NCBI GenBank assembly: GCA_003235365.1
Contig: QJWJ01000093.1
Location: 1-35,448, forward strand
From: Deltaproteobacteria bacterium
GTDB taxonomy: Bacteria; Myxococcota_A; Polyangia; Polyangiales; Polyangiaceae
DNA: 35,448 bases
Reading direction: 5' to 3'
The translations under genes and the position numbers were made by a program. Shown one piece after another: positions 8,058 to 16,366 of the stretch. Positions within the stretch are counted from its first letter, which is position 1. Each line of letters begins with the position of its first letter. The notes under the pieces are model-generated. The model did not search any database, was not told the origin of the DNA, and saw nothing but the letters and a program-made list of their open reading frames with translations.

Positions 8058-9248
8058 TTACCGGACCGTGAACGTGGGCTTGCAGCACCCCAGCGAGCAG
8101 TACTCGGTGGCGGTGCAGTCGCCCGAATCGAAGCACGGGGTCAGGTCTCCGTCGCAGGTGTTCGGTGGCGTCGAAGGTTCGTCGGGGGTGCTGGTGCTGC
8201 CTCCTGCGCCGCTGGGCGTGTTTGGAGTGCTGCCGCCTGCGCCGGACGAAGGACCGCCGCCGGCACCCGATGACGGACCGCCGCCCGCGCCGGACGAAGG
8301 ACCGCCGCCTGCGCCCGTCGTCGGTGGGTCGGGCCAGCAGCTGTCGGGCAGGTCTTCGACGGTCTTGCCGATGCAGATCTCGCATTCGCCGCATTCGTTG
8401 GCACACACGCTCGTGGGCTCACATCTCGGACACGCCTTCTCGTCGTCGATGTTGGCCAGCGAGCAGCTTTCTCCGACCAGGATGTGAACGGTTTCGCCAT
8501 CCTCGGTCGTCACGTCGCAACAGCCGAAGCAGTCGCATCCCGGTGGTGTCAGGGGCTCGCAGTAGTCTTGGCACTCTTTGGTCACGACACAGTCCGGGTC
8601 GTCTTCGGGCAGGTCGCCGGTGAGGCAGTCACTGTGGTAGCGGCAGCCGTCGTCACCCGCGCCGGAGTTGCCGTCAAAGAAGCAGTCCTGCCACTTCGGG
8701 TCGCGGTTGTCGCCCGGGATGCCCGTCGCGAAAGTCGACTCGTCGTTGTCGAACGGACCCGTGCACTCGCTGTCCGCGCCGTCGGTCACGCCGTCGCCAT
8801 CGTTGTCGAGGCCGTCACTACACGCACAGGGTTCACTGCCGCACAAGATCTCGATGGTGCCGTCGGGATTCGTCGCTATGTCGACGAAATTGGGAACGGC
8901 TGCATCTCCGAGTGGGGTGGTCGAAGTGGGCGCTACGCTCGAGCCGCCGTCCATCACCTCGCCATCGGGGCCGCTCGGGTCACTACCCGGGCCGTCGTCG
9001 ATGATGTTGTCGGGACCGGAGGGATCGTTGCCTTCGATGGTGCCCGTCTGCGATGGGCCGTCCTTCGAGTCCGTCGACTTGCCGTCACCGCCATCGCTGT
9101 CGCCCGAGCCCGGGCTGGCGTCACTTTGGTTCTTCGTCGTCGTCGTGTCAGAGGATTGTCCCTCGGAATCGCTGCCACAGGCGATCAGCGACGGCACGAG
9201 CCAGAGGCTCAATGCCAACGATAGAATGCGAGTAGTCGTGTGTTTCAC
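8058..9248 (-). CDS. Cysteine-rich lipoprotein with DNDGDG motif and Gly-rich repeat
   Basis: The GTG at 9248 starts a good lipoprotein signal: VKHTTTR, hydrophobic [14 protein letters not shown], lipobox SLIAC with the lipidated Cys. A farther upstream start would bury this signal. The 396-residue product has an acidic Ser/Asp/Gly-rich linker, a [20 protein letters not shown] calcium-loop-like motif, a dense Cys region ([19 protein letters not shown]), a GAGGGPSS repeat, and a final Cys cluster ([20 protein letters not shown] then GCC). It is a paralogue of the lipoprotein at 12842-13579, with the same order of Cys motifs. It is probably a disulfide-rich surface lipoprotein. The function is unknown. 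Confidence 0.8.
   Translation of the reverse strand: MKHTTTRILSLALSLWLVPSLIACGSDSEGQSSDTTTTKNQSDASPGSGDSDGGDGKSTDSKDGPSQTGTIEGNDPSGPDNIIDDGPGSDPSGPDGEVMDGGSSVAPTSTTPLGDAAVPNFVDIATNPDGTIEILCGSEPCACSDGLDNDGDGVTDGADSECTGPFDNDESTFATGIPGDNRDPKWQDCFFDGNSGAGDDGCRYHSDCLTGDLPEDDPDCVVTKECQDYCEPLTPPGCDCFGCCDVTTEDGETVHILVGESCSLANIDDEKACPRCEPTSVCANECGECEICIGKTVEDLPDSCWPDPPTTGAGGGPSSGAGGGPSSGAGGGPSSGAGGSTPNTPSGAGGSTSTPDEPSTPPNTCDGDLTPCFDSGDCTATEYCSLGCCKPTFTVR
8232..8327 (-). repeat. Four 24-bp tandem units encoding GAGGGPSS
   Basis: Units begin at 8232, 8256, 8280 and 8304, each differing by a few bases. On the minus strand they encode [12 protein letters not shown] octapeptides (the first-translated unit diverges). 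They form a flexible linker between the two Cys clusters of the lipoprotein. Such coding minisatellites often vary in copy number between strains. Confidence 0.8.
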
Positions 9249-9521
9249 TGCTCTTTTCTTTCCGTCCGGTGGTTTGGGGGACCCGCTTGGGTTTCGACAC
9301 GCCGCAGGTCGGTGCGTCATCGATGCATAGTGGGTGGGTGCAGACCGCGTTATGAAAGCCACGCTGCAACGGGCGGCCCCGTGGCCAAACCACCCGCCCT
9401 TGGCTCTGTAGCGGCACCCGCTTTCCGAAACCTAAGCCCACCTCGAAGTGCCAGAAAAACCGCGCACATCGCGTGATGTTCGACTGCGGCCCGATTCGAT
9501 ACGGGGTAGGGTCTGGGGCTG
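9249..9521. promoter_or_regulatory. Shared divergent promoter region
   Basis: These 273 bp separate the lipoprotein gene (minus) from the secreted Pro-rich gene that begins the ECF-sigma operon (plus), so both must be transcribed from here. No convincing -35/-10 pair stands out. Sharing one control region suggests, but does not prove, co-regulation of the lipoprotein with the sigma operon. Confidence 0.45.
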
Positions 9522-10667
9522 ATGCGTGCGCGCACGACTCCAATCCTCGGCGCTACCGGTTGGTGCGTCGGCTTTGTCGGAGCCCTGCTGAGTCATCCTA
9601 CGACGCTGTTCGCCCAGCCCGAGCAACCGGTGCGCGTCGCTGTCGATGCGCCGCAGAGCGATTGCGTGTCGTGGTCTGCGGTAAGCGCCGACATCGAGTC
9701 CGCGTTGGGCCGTCCCGTGTTCGTCGACGCTACGGAGGCGGAGTCATCTGCAGCCGACGTATCTTTGACGATTCGGGTTCACGCTGAGGAGGTCCGCGCC
9801 GAGCTGGAACTACGAGAGACAGCAAACGGCGCTGGTCTCGGACGTCGCACGCTCGTGACCGAGTCGTGCGGCGAGCTGAGCGAAGCCGTCGCGTTGGCGC
9901 TCAGCCTGATGCTCGATTTCACGGTCTTGGAGATCCCGGAACTGCAGGCTCGCGCCGCCGAAGCTGAGCGAGACCCCGAGGGCGAGCCGCCCGTCGAGGC
10001 GGAGCCGCCGCCTGTGGAGGAGCCCACACCTCCGCCAGAGGAACCGCCGCCGGAGCCTCCAGAGAAACAGCCAGAACCCGCGCCGAACCCCCCGGCCCCA
10101 ATCGCGGACAAACCCATCGAAGACGAACTTCCGAGACCCGAGCTGCCCTCGGGTGAACGCTGGACCGTCGACCTGCGCCTGGGAGGGGCCTGGAGCGTGG
10201 GGGGGAGTCTCGGTGGGCTCGGCGCCGCCGCGGCCTTCGGGCTGCGGAGTCCCTCAGGGCTCTACTTCGATGTTGCAGCGAGTCATTACTTTCAGAGCTC
10301 GCGCGAAGCCCAAGGGGGCCAAGTCAGTTTCGAACGGAGTGACGCGTCGCTTGCGGCTTGTCCGTTACATTTGGGCGGCGACGCCGAGTTGCGGGCGTGC
10401 AGTCGCGTCGGCGTGGGATGGCTACGCGCTGACAGTAGCGGTTTCGACGAAACTCTGAGTCCGACGGGATGGACGGCTGCAGCGGGGCTTGCCGTCTTGG
10501 GGGTCCTACCTTTGTCGCCAGCGGTGTTGTGGGTGGAGGTCGCCGGTGACGTGGCGCTGCGGCGAGCAAAGCTGTTCGTGAGCGAAGGAGACCAGATCCA
10601 TGATGCGTATTCGATGTCGCCGTTGTGGGGCACGATCGCCGGCGGCGCAGGCATCGTCTTCGATTGA
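9522..10667 (+). CDS. Secreted Pro-rich protein, beta-barrel-like C-terminus, linked to ECF sigma factor
   Basis: The 381-residue product starts with a signal peptide (ATGWCVGFVGALLSHPTTLFAQ, cleavage around the AQ). Residues of about 35-135 form a small globular region with two Cys. A Glu/Pro-rich linker follows (PPPVEEPTPPPEEPPPEPP). The final 170 residues show alternating hydrophobic/Gly strands (WTVDLRLGGAWSVGGSLGGL, LYFDVAASHYFQ) like outer-membrane barrels. I do not recognise a named family. The linker-plus-barrel layout suggests an envelope-spanning protein. It precedes the sigma gene by 84 bp on the same strand, which suggests a common envelope-stress or surface circuit. Confidence 0.72.
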   Translation: MRARTTPILGATGWCVGFVGALLSHPTTLFAQPEQPVRVAVDAPQSDCVSWSAVSADIESALGRPVFVDATEAESSAADVSLTIRVHAEEVRAELELRETANGAGLGRRTLVTESCGELSEAVALALSLMLDFTVLEIPELQARAAEAERDPEGEPPVEAEPPPVEEPTPPPEEPPPEPPEKQPEPAPNPPAPIADKPIEDELPRPELPSGERWTVDLRLGGAWSVGGSLGGLGAAAAFGLRSPSGLYFDVAASHYFQSSREAQGGQVSFERSDASLAACPLHLGGDAELRACSRVGVGWLRADSSGFDETLSPTGWTAAAGLAVLGVLPLSPAVLWVEVAGDVALRRAKLFVSEGDQIHDAYSMSPLWGTIAGGAGIVFD

Positions 10668-10751
10668 GCGATCCGACAATTGCGGGGCACTTTGATAATA
10701 ATCCGGCAATCGAGCCCCTGACCTGGCGTGCAATCGGCGTATGCTTCTGCA

Positions 10752-11285
10752 ATGACCAGTTCCAAACCCGGGCCGCCGCCCGTCGCCTTGGACGTCGCCG
10801 AAGTGTTTCAGGCGGAGGGTCCGTACGTGGTGCGTGCGCTCCGTTACTTCGGTGTCCCGGAACGCGACGTGCCCGACGTTTGCCAAGAGGTGTTCGTGGT
10901 GGTGCACCGCAAGTTGGCGGAGTTCGAGCATCGCGCGGCAATCCGGACTTGGCTGTTTCGGATCTGCCAACGCGCCGCGTCCGACTATCGCAAGCGAGCT
11001 CACGTCCGGCGTGAAGTGACGACCGGTGAGGTGATCGAGCGCGGTCAAGTCGACGGCCGAGCCGTGGTCGACGGGGCTGACGCTCGGGCGGTGTTGAATC
11101 GCGCGCTGCAGACGTTGGATGAAGACAAGCGCACGGTGTTCGTGTTGTTCGAAGTCGAAGGGTTCAGCATGAAGGAGGTCGCAAGTATCGTGGGATGCCC
11201 ACTTCAAACGGCGTATTCGCGCCTGCACGCTGCGCGCCGCATCTTGTGTGAAGCCGTCGTCGGACTGAGGGAGGGGGTAGCATGA
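10752..11285 (+). CDS. ECF-type RNA polymerase sigma factor
   Basis: The 177-residue protein has sigma region 2 (VVRALRYFGVPERDVPDVCQEVFVVVHRKL... then IRTWLFRICQRAASDYRKR) and region 4 (LNRALQTLDEDKRTVFVLFE, then FSMKEVASIVGCPLQTAYSR, a clear helix-turn-helix). It lacks regions 1.1 and 3, as expected of group 4 (ECF) factors. It directs RNA polymerase to a small regulon. I start at the ATG at 10752; an in-frame GTG at 10728 would add 8 residues. Neither has a strong Shine-Dalgarno. The last codons overlap the next gene by 4 bp (ATGA), so the two are translationally coupled. Confidence 0.92.
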   Translation: MTSSKPGPPPVALDVAEVFQAEGPYVVRALRYFGVPERDVPDVCQEVFVVVHRKLAEFEHRAAIRTWLFRICQRAASDYRKRAHVRREVTTGEVIERGQVDGRAVVDGADARAVLNRALQTLDEDKRTVFVLFEVEGFSMKEVASIVGCPLQTAYSRLHAARRILCEAVVGLREGVA

Positions 11286-12115
11286 GTACTTTCAAGGAGC
11301 CGCCGCGTTGGGCGGAGATGGAGGGCGGAGCTCCTGCGGAGCTGCAGCAACTGCTCGTTGCTGCCCGGCGCGATCTGCCGGACGCGACGGAGATGCAGGC
11401 GATGGGACTGACCACGGGAGCGATCCTCGCGGCCTGTGCGACGGGCGCGGTCGTTGGTGGAGTTGGCAGCGCTGCGGCGACGGGTTCACTGGCACACGGT
11501 GGCGCTGCGGCACCCATGGTCGGAGCCACGACGGGCGTGACGTCTGCAGGGGGTGCAGCAACCGCTGCGAGCGGGACGTTTCTGACGAAGGTGGCGATTG
11601 GGGTTCTACTCGCGTCGGGGGCCGGTGCTGGCCTGTGGGTTGCGACCAGCGCGGAGCCCGAGGCGTCGCAGCAGTCGACCTCAGTGGATGATGCACAGCA
11701 GTCGGCACCAGTCGTGTCACCGCCGGCAGAGCCGGCCGTCGAAACGCCACCGCCGCCGGTGGAAGCCCCGGTGGTCGTTCAGGAGCCCGCGGCAACGTCG
11801 GACGACCCGCCCGTGAAGGAAGCGGCAAAAGCTCCTGCTTCCAAACCAACGGAGGTCGCGCTCTTGCGTCAAGCGCAACAGGCGCTGAAGTCGGATCCAC
11901 AGAGGGCTCTGTCCCTGGCGCAACAGCACTCTCGGCTGTATCCGAGCGGACACCTCAACCAGGAACGCGAGGTGATCCGCATCGAAGCGTTGCGCCGGCT
12001 GGGGCGAGACACGGAAGCCAAGCGTCTCGGTGACCGCTTCGAAAAGCGCTTCCCAGACTCGGCGCACCGGTCGAAGGTCGACACGGTCGAAGAGGGAGCT
12101 CAACGACCCGAGTGA
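11282..12115 (+). CDS. Single-pass membrane protein with TPR-like tail, putative ECF-sigma partner
   Basis: The gene overlaps the sigma gene by ATGA. The 277-residue product has a short cytoplasmic N-terminus (about 40 residues), an Ala/Gly/Thr-rich stretch, a transmembrane helix near 103-121 (KVAIGVLLASGAGAGLWVA), a Pro/Glu/Val-rich linker, and a helical C-terminus (LLRQAQQALKSDPQRALSLA, then EALRRLGRDTEAKRLGDRF) like a TPR or TolA-binding module. Its place and topology fit a membrane anti-sigma or signal-transducing partner. However, no zinc-binding anti-sigma motif (HxxxCxxC) is present, so an anti-sigma role is inference only. Confidence 0.78.
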   Translation: MSTFKEPPRWAEMEGGAPAELQQLLVAARRDLPDATEMQAMGLTTGAILAACATGAVVGGVGSAAATGSLAHGGAAAPMVGATTGVTSAGGAATAASGTFLTKVAIGVLLASGAGAGLWVATSAEPEASQQSTSVDDAQQSAPVVSPPAEPAVETPPPPVEAPVVVQEPAATSDDPPVKEAAKAPASKPTEVALLRQAQQALKSDPQRALSLAQQHSRLYPSGHLNQEREVIRIEALRRLGRDTEAKRLGDRFEKRFPDSAHRSKVDTVEEGAQRPE

Positions 12116-12841
12116 CCGCCGTGAAGAGATCGAGGCTGAGAGTGGGCTGCAATCCGAATCGACGTCGACACACAGGTTCGGGCGCGCTAAATGAGCGTTC
12201 GCAATTCGCGAAGGCTCGTTCGATGCAACAGAGAATGGAGTCGAGATTGCGACTGCAACGGGGGCGGTTCTTCGGGTCCTCACCATACGGAGGGCCTGAA
12301 GGGCCCGACGATCGTGCTCGCCCACTTGGGCAGACGGACGGCTGGAGACCTGATACGCCATCGATCGAAACTCGCGGCGTGTCGTGGTGACGTTGGCTTG
12401 ATTCATCGCTTTGCACATCGATTGGTTGGTCATCGTGAGAGTCAGTACGCGCAGAACCCGACACGACCCCCATCGGGGCGATTTGGTTCTTGCGGCCGTG
12501 ATGCGGCCGTGCCTGCTCACTGGTAGGGCGACACCCAAAAGTGTCCGCTTCGATTCCGCGGTGGACTCGCGACGGCGCGTCGCGGGCACCCGACGAGGCG
12601 CGGCGAGCACTCGTTTGCGTTTGCACCTGCCGCTGCAGCCTCGCCGGGGGATGGCTGTGGCCAGACGGCGCAGCGTCAGCCGCGGTCGTCACACCAAGCC
12701 CAACGCCGCCATCGGGGCCGATTTGCAGGTGAGCCAAGCGCTGCCGGTTAGCCATGGGACCTGGGGAGTGTTATTGCTCGGGTGGCTCGGCGCTCGGCGA
12801 GTTGGGCTGGTCTTCTTCACGCTGAGCCGTGTCTGGTTGTC
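12116..12841. other. Gene-free stretch containing repeat copy A
   Basis: This 726-bp stretch lies between the sigma operon and the second lipoprotein. Its first part holds the structured repeat (12191-12323). The rest shows a perfect 7-bp hairpin (CGCGACG-GCG-CGTCGCG, 12568-12584) and a near-duplicated CATCGGGGcGATTTG block at about 12471 and 12709. Open frames here have Arg/Pro-rich, family-less translations and are not called. The promoter of the lipoprotein gene must be near the right end. Confidence 0.5.
12191..12323 (+). repeat. Dispersed structured repeat, copy A
   Basis: This stretch is homologous to 23565-23690 in the same orientation, with conserved blocks such as GAATGGAGTCGAGA, CGACTGCA and ATCGTGCTCG. 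Three stem-loops are predicted. Hairpin 1 is 12192-12202 with 12208-12218 (one mismatch). Hairpin 2 is AGTCG-AGATTG-CGACT (12239-12254). Hairpin 3 is GGTCCTC (12275-12281) with GAGGGCC (12290-12296), extended outward by CTTC/GAAG and GGGC/GCCC. Compared with copy B, several pairs change on both sides at once. It could be a structured RNA, a REP-like element or a short coding repeat. Confidence 0.65.
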
Positions 12842-13579
12842 ATGTCTTGCGGTGTTCGAAAAGCTGCGTTCCATTGGCCGACGGCCGCGCTGAGCGCGGC
12901 GCTGCTCCTCGGAGGATGCGTCGACGAGCTCGAAGTCGGTCGAATCACGGCCGCCGCAGGGCCGAGCGCTCCTGAGCCGGATGCCGCGACCACTGCGCCC
13001 GCCCCGACGTCGACCTCGACGTGCACACCGGTCAGTTGTCGCGGCAAATCCCGCGCTTGTGGTGACTGCGTGGACAACGATCAGGATGGGCTCGTCGACG
13101 CCGAGGATCCCGAATGTTTGGGGGCGTGCGACGACACCGAGCTGTGGCTTTCTCCGTCGTCCAGAAACTGCCCCAACGCGGACTGCTTCTTCGAACCCGA
13201 CTGCGGCCGGGGCAACGATTTGGATTGCATCGCGTTGACGCCGAATGGCTGTGATTGCCAAGGCTGTTGTCTCTTGCCGGACGGCGTGACGCACGTGCTG
13301 TTGAGTTCGGCGGACGCTGATGGAGTGTTGACCTGTGACAGTCAGTCGTTGGGCGATCAAGATCGCTGCAAGCCGTGCACGCTCGACATGACGTGCTTCA
13401 ACGACTGTGGTCCGTGTGAGTTGTGCCTCGGGCGCAATGAGTTGCCCGAAGAGTGTCTCAGTGATGCCAGTTGTTCGGTTCCCGCCTGCGACGACGGACG
13501 AAAGCCCTGCGGCGGTTGCGCGGGCGATTGCCCGCAAGGCGACGTTTGCATTACCGGTTGTTGCGTGCCGGAGCCGTAG
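12842..13579 (+). CDS. Cysteine-rich lipoprotein, paralogue of the 8058-9248 product
   Basis: The ATG at 12842 begins a lipoprotein signal (VRKAAFHW, hydrophobic PTAALSAALLLGGC, lipobox LLGGC). The 245-residue product has a Pro/Ala/Thr linker, CGDCVDNDQDGLVDAEDPEC (calcium-loop-like), DCFFEPDC, NGCDCQGCC, CFNDCGPCELCLG and a C-terminal CGGCAGDCPQGDVCITGCC. The order of Cys motifs matches the lipoprotein on the other side of the sigma operon: DCFF, GCDCxGCC, CxNxCGxCExCxG, final GCCxP. It lacks the Gly-rich repeat of that protein. It is probably surface-exposed and disulfide-stabilised; the function is unknown. The Shine-Dalgarno is poor. Confidence 0.8.
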   Translation: MSCGVRKAAFHWPTAALSAALLLGGCVDELEVGRITAAAGPSAPEPDAATTAPAPTSTSTCTPVSCRGKSRACGDCVDNDQDGLVDAEDPECLGACDDTELWLSPSSRNCPNADCFFEPDCGRGNDLDCIALTPNGCDCQGCCLLPDGVTHVLLSSADADGVLTCDSQSLGDQDRCKPCTLDMTCFNDCGPCELCLGRNELPEECLSDASCSVPACDDGRKPCGGCAGDCPQGDVCITGCCVPEP

Positions 13580-13592
13580 CGCAAGGTCCACG

Positions 13593-13608
13593 CGGCGCGT
13601 GCGCGCCG
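13593..13608. terminator. Stem-loop between convergent genes
   Basis: CGGCGC-GTGC-GCGCCG, a 6-bp perfect stem, lies 13 bp after the lipoprotein stop and 8 bp before the end of the opposing TPR gene. There is no T-run. It may be a compact bidirectional terminator. Confidence 0.35.
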
Positions 13609-13616
13609 GGGCTCAC

Positions 13617-15578
13617 TCAGCCGACGAATTGTTGACCGGGCGCCGAGGCGGCGTGGCGCAGTGCGGTCAATTCGCCCGCGACCCGGACGATGAGCGGCTC
13701 CCAAGCTCCGGCGCGTTCCTGTCGGAACAGGCGCATGGTCGGATACCAAGGGCTGTCCGCGCGTTCGAGCATCCAACGCCAATCCGCCTGTTCGTCGAGG
13801 AGCAACCAGGTTGGCCGTCCCAGGGCGCCCGCCAGATGCGCAGCGGCAGTATCCACGGTGATCAACAGATCCAACTGTTGAAGTAGCTGTGCCGAATCCT
13901 GAAAGTCGCCGACGTGTGGCGACAGATCGGCAATGCGCAAGCGCAGCGGGGTGTTGAGTTGTTCACGCGCCGGGCCCAATTGAAGACTGAACCAGTCGAT
14001 GCCCGGCACGTCGGCGAGCATGTCCAGGGTGCCCAGCGGGATCGAACGATGGCGATCCTGGGGGGGCTTGGGATCTCCTGCCCACACCAGCCCTACCTTC
14101 AGCCCTTGCGCGGCCGCGAGCTCGGCGACCGGTGCTGCTGGCAACACGTCGAGGTACGGTCCGTCGTTCGGAATGCTCTCGAGCGACGTGCCGGTCAAGT
14201 GCGGCAAGCTGAGCAGTGCGGCGAACTGATCGTGCTGCAACTGTTCGTCATCGCCGTCGTAGACGGCATCGATGTACCCTTGAGCGAGGAACAGGCGGTG
14301 CAGCGCAGGCTTGCAATCGACGATGACGCGGGCGCCGCGCTGCTTGAGCAGCTTCGCGTAGCGGATGAACTGTAGGGCGTCGCCGTAGCCGTCCTCCGCG
14401 TAGATGGCGATGGTCGAACCGGTCAGATCTTGGCCGGACCACATCGTGCCGGGATAGCGGTCGAGATAGCGCCGAGCCTCTGGTTGGTAGCGTCGCCACT
14501 CGAACTCCTTGAGGCCATCGTTCAGCTCGCCGACTTGCAATAGCTGCTTGCCGTACAGCACGTGGGGCTCGGGATAGTTCGGCGAAAGCGCGATGGCCTG
14601 GCGGTATAGGCCGAGCGCCTCTTCGCGTCGTTTCATCGCCTGGTAAGCTTGAGCCAAGCCGGAAACGGCGCGCGGATTGTTGGGGTCGAGCTCGAGCGCC
14701 TTGTTGTGAGCGGCCAGCGCTCCTTGGGCGTCGCGCGCTTCGAGCAAAGTGTTGCCCAAACTGATGAACGCCTCGGTCAGCCGCGGATTGAGTTCGGTGG
14801 CACGGCGTTGCAGGGCGATGGCGTTCGGGTAATCCCTCAGGGCCGCGTAGGCCGCCCCCAGGTTCACGTGAGCGTTTGCGTGGTTCGGGTCGAGCTGCAG
14901 GGCAGCTCGGCCGGCATCCCGCGCCTCTTCGAATCGGCCGAGTTGTAGGAACGCGACGCAACGATTGGCTTCCAAACCGGCGCTGCGATTGCCCAGGCGG
15001 CGACACGCTTCCATGGCCCAGAGGGCCTTGGCCGGATTGCCCGCGCCCAAGTAGTGCCCGGCCAACGAGATGTAGTGGTTGAGGGCAGTCGGGATGTCTC
15101 CCTGCTTTTCACACAACTCGGCCAGGGTCTCGAACGCCGGCGCGTGGTCCCGCGTCATGTTGAACAAGCGCTCGAGGGATCGCTGGGCTTCTTGGATCTT
15201 GCCCTCCGCGAGCAGGACCTTCGCCAGATTGTTCAAGGCCGCGGGATAGCGGGGCTGCAGTACCAACGCACGGTGGTAACAATCGATCGCATCGCGGTTT
15301 CGCCCCTTGTCTGCGAGGGCGCTGCCCAAGTTGTTGTGGACGAAGGCCAATTTCGGATCGAGATCGAGCGCACGCTGGTAGTGCGCGATCGCAGGATCCA
15401 ACATGCCCAAAGCGCGTTCCGCTGCGGCGAGATCGCTGAAGACGTCTGCACTATCAGGGTAGAGCTGGCTGGCGAGAGTCAGTATCTTGAGTGCAGGATT
15501 CCATCGTTCCTTCTTCAGGAACTCGTGGGCGCTGCGTTGCAGCTCTGCCAAGGTGGGCTTCTGTTCGGTATCGCTCAT
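13617..15578 (-). CDS. TPR protein with C-terminal glycosyltransferase-like (GT9/GT41-type) domain
   Basis: The 653-residue product has about ten tetratricopeptide repeats from residue 20 to about 375 (for example ALDLDPKLAFVHNNLGSALA, ALQLDPNHANAHVNLGAAYA, ALELDPNNPRAVSGLAQAYQ). The C-terminal domain of about 250 residues includes YAEDGYGDALQFIRYAKLLK, KVGLVWAGDPKPPQDRHRSI and DLLITVDTAAAHLAGALGRP, the GT-B signature seen in TPR-linked ADP-heptose-transferase-like proteins. Many such proteins are of unknown substrate, and protein or envelope glycosylation is possible. I use the ATG at 15578 rather than a TTG 8 codons upstream. It follows aat by 44 bp on the same strand and is probably co-transcribed. 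Confidence 0.87.
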   Translation of the reverse strand: MSDTEQKPTLAELQRSAHEFLKKERWNPALKILTLASQLYPDSADVFSDLAAAERALGMLDPAIAHYQRALDLDPKLAFVHNNLGSALADKGRNRDAIDCYHRALVLQPRYPAALNNLAKVLLAEGKIQEAQRSLERLFNMTRDHAPAFETLAELCEKQGDIPTALNHYISLAGHYLGAGNPAKALWAMEACRRLGNRSAGLEANRCVAFLQLGRFEEARDAGRAALQLDPNHANAHVNLGAAYAALRDYPNAIALQRRATELNPRLTEAFISLGNTLLEARDAQGALAAHNKALELDPNNPRAVSGLAQAYQAMKRREEALGLYRQAIALSPNYPEPHVLYGKQLLQVGELNDGLKEFEWRRYQPEARRYLDRYPGTMWSGQDLTGSTIAIYAEDGYGDALQFIRYAKLLKQRGARVIVDCKPALHRLFLAQGYIDAVYDGDDEQLQHDQFAALLSLPHLTGTSLESIPNDGPYLDVLPAAPVAELAAAQGLKVGLVWAGDPKPPQDRHRSIPLGTLDMLADVPGIDWFSLQLGPAREQLNTPLRLRIADLSPHVGDFQDSAQLLQQLDLLITVDTAAAHLAGALGRPTWLLLDEQADWRWMLERADSPWYPTMRLFRQERAGAWEPLIVRVAGELTALRHAASAPGQQFVG

Positions 15579-15622
15579 GTGCGCGCACAAGCCGTGTAGC
15601 AAACGTCGGCGGTAATTGCAGT

Positions 15623-16342
15623 CTAGCTCAGGATTTTTTGGATTCGAGGGTCGTCGAGGGGCGAGATCAAGGTCAGCCGGCTCAAGTCGACGTTTCTACC
15701 ACGCTCCGCTTGGAGTCGAGCCAAGTACTCAACGCGTTGTATCTCTTTTGCCCCCAGAGTCGCCAGGTGGGCGGTCAGGAACTGGACGTCAAACAACCGG
15801 ATACCGGCCCGATTCAGGCTGGCGGCCGAGACGAGCAAGGCAACCTTCGACATGTTGGTTCGCCTATGAAACATGCTTTCCGCGGCAAAAAGGCCTCCCC
15901 TTTGCACTCCATACAGGCCGCCGACCAGCTCGTCGTTTTGCCACACCTCGATGCTGTAAGCATGGCCGGCGTGATGTAGGCGCTCGTATGCCGCTATCAT
16001 TTCTGGCACCAGCCAGGTTCCCTCCGAGCGTCCGGCCCCGCACTCGCGCAGGACGCGCGCGAATGCCTGGTTCCACGTCACTCGATACTCTTGGCGCCGC
16101 AGGACGCGCTGCATGCTGCGTGAGACGTGGTAGCCGTCGACCGGCAGGATCGCTCGCGGGTTGGGTGACCACCACAATGGGGGGTAGTCGCCGCTGTACC
16201 AGGGAAACACCCCCTGATCGTAGGCAGCGAGCAATCGCTCGACGGACAGATCACCCCCGATGGCGATGAGACCTTCCTCGTCCGCGTAGGTGGGGTCCGG
16301 AAAACGAACGGGGCTCCGCGAGGTCAGGAACGCCGGCTGCAC
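15623..16342 (-). CDS. aat: Leucyl/phenylalanyl-tRNA--protein transferase
   Basis: The 239-residue protein matches Aat (E. coli 234). The motifs are EEGLIAIGGDLSVERLLAAY, FPWYSGDYPPLWWSPNPRAI, GVQRGGLFAAESMFHRRTNM with SKVAL, and FDVQFLTAHLATLGA. Aat adds Leu or Phe from aminoacyl-tRNA to proteins with N-terminal Arg or Lys, making them substrates of ClpS/ClpAP in the bacterial N-end rule. The start is a GTG without a strong Shine-Dalgarno, but its distance to the first motif agrees with the family. It lies 24 bp downstream of the GspG-like gene and 44 bp upstream of the TPR gene, a likely three-gene unit. Confidence 0.96.
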   Translation of the reverse strand: MQPAFLTSRSPVRFPDPTYADEEGLIAIGGDLSVERLLAAYDQGVFPWYSGDYPPLWWSPNPRAILPVDGYHVSRSMQRVLRRQEYRVTWNQAFARVLRECGAGRSEGTWLVPEMIAAYERLHHAGHAYSIEVWQNDELVGGLYGVQRGGLFAAESMFHRRTNMSKVALLVSAASLNRAGIRLFDVQFLTAHLATLGAKEIQRVEYLARLQAERGRNVDLSRLTLISPLDDPRIQKILS

Positions 16343-16366
16343 CCAGTGCAGGATACCTGCGCCGCG

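Noticed and set aside
8232..8327. Possible CRISPR array because of regular 24-bp units
   Set aside because: The units are directly abutting with no spacers and lie in frame inside a lipoprotein gene.
12411..12893. Open frame spanning the gap before the second lipoprotein
   Set aside because: The composition is Arg-rich, there is no family resemblance, and it overlaps the lipoprotein start in another frame.
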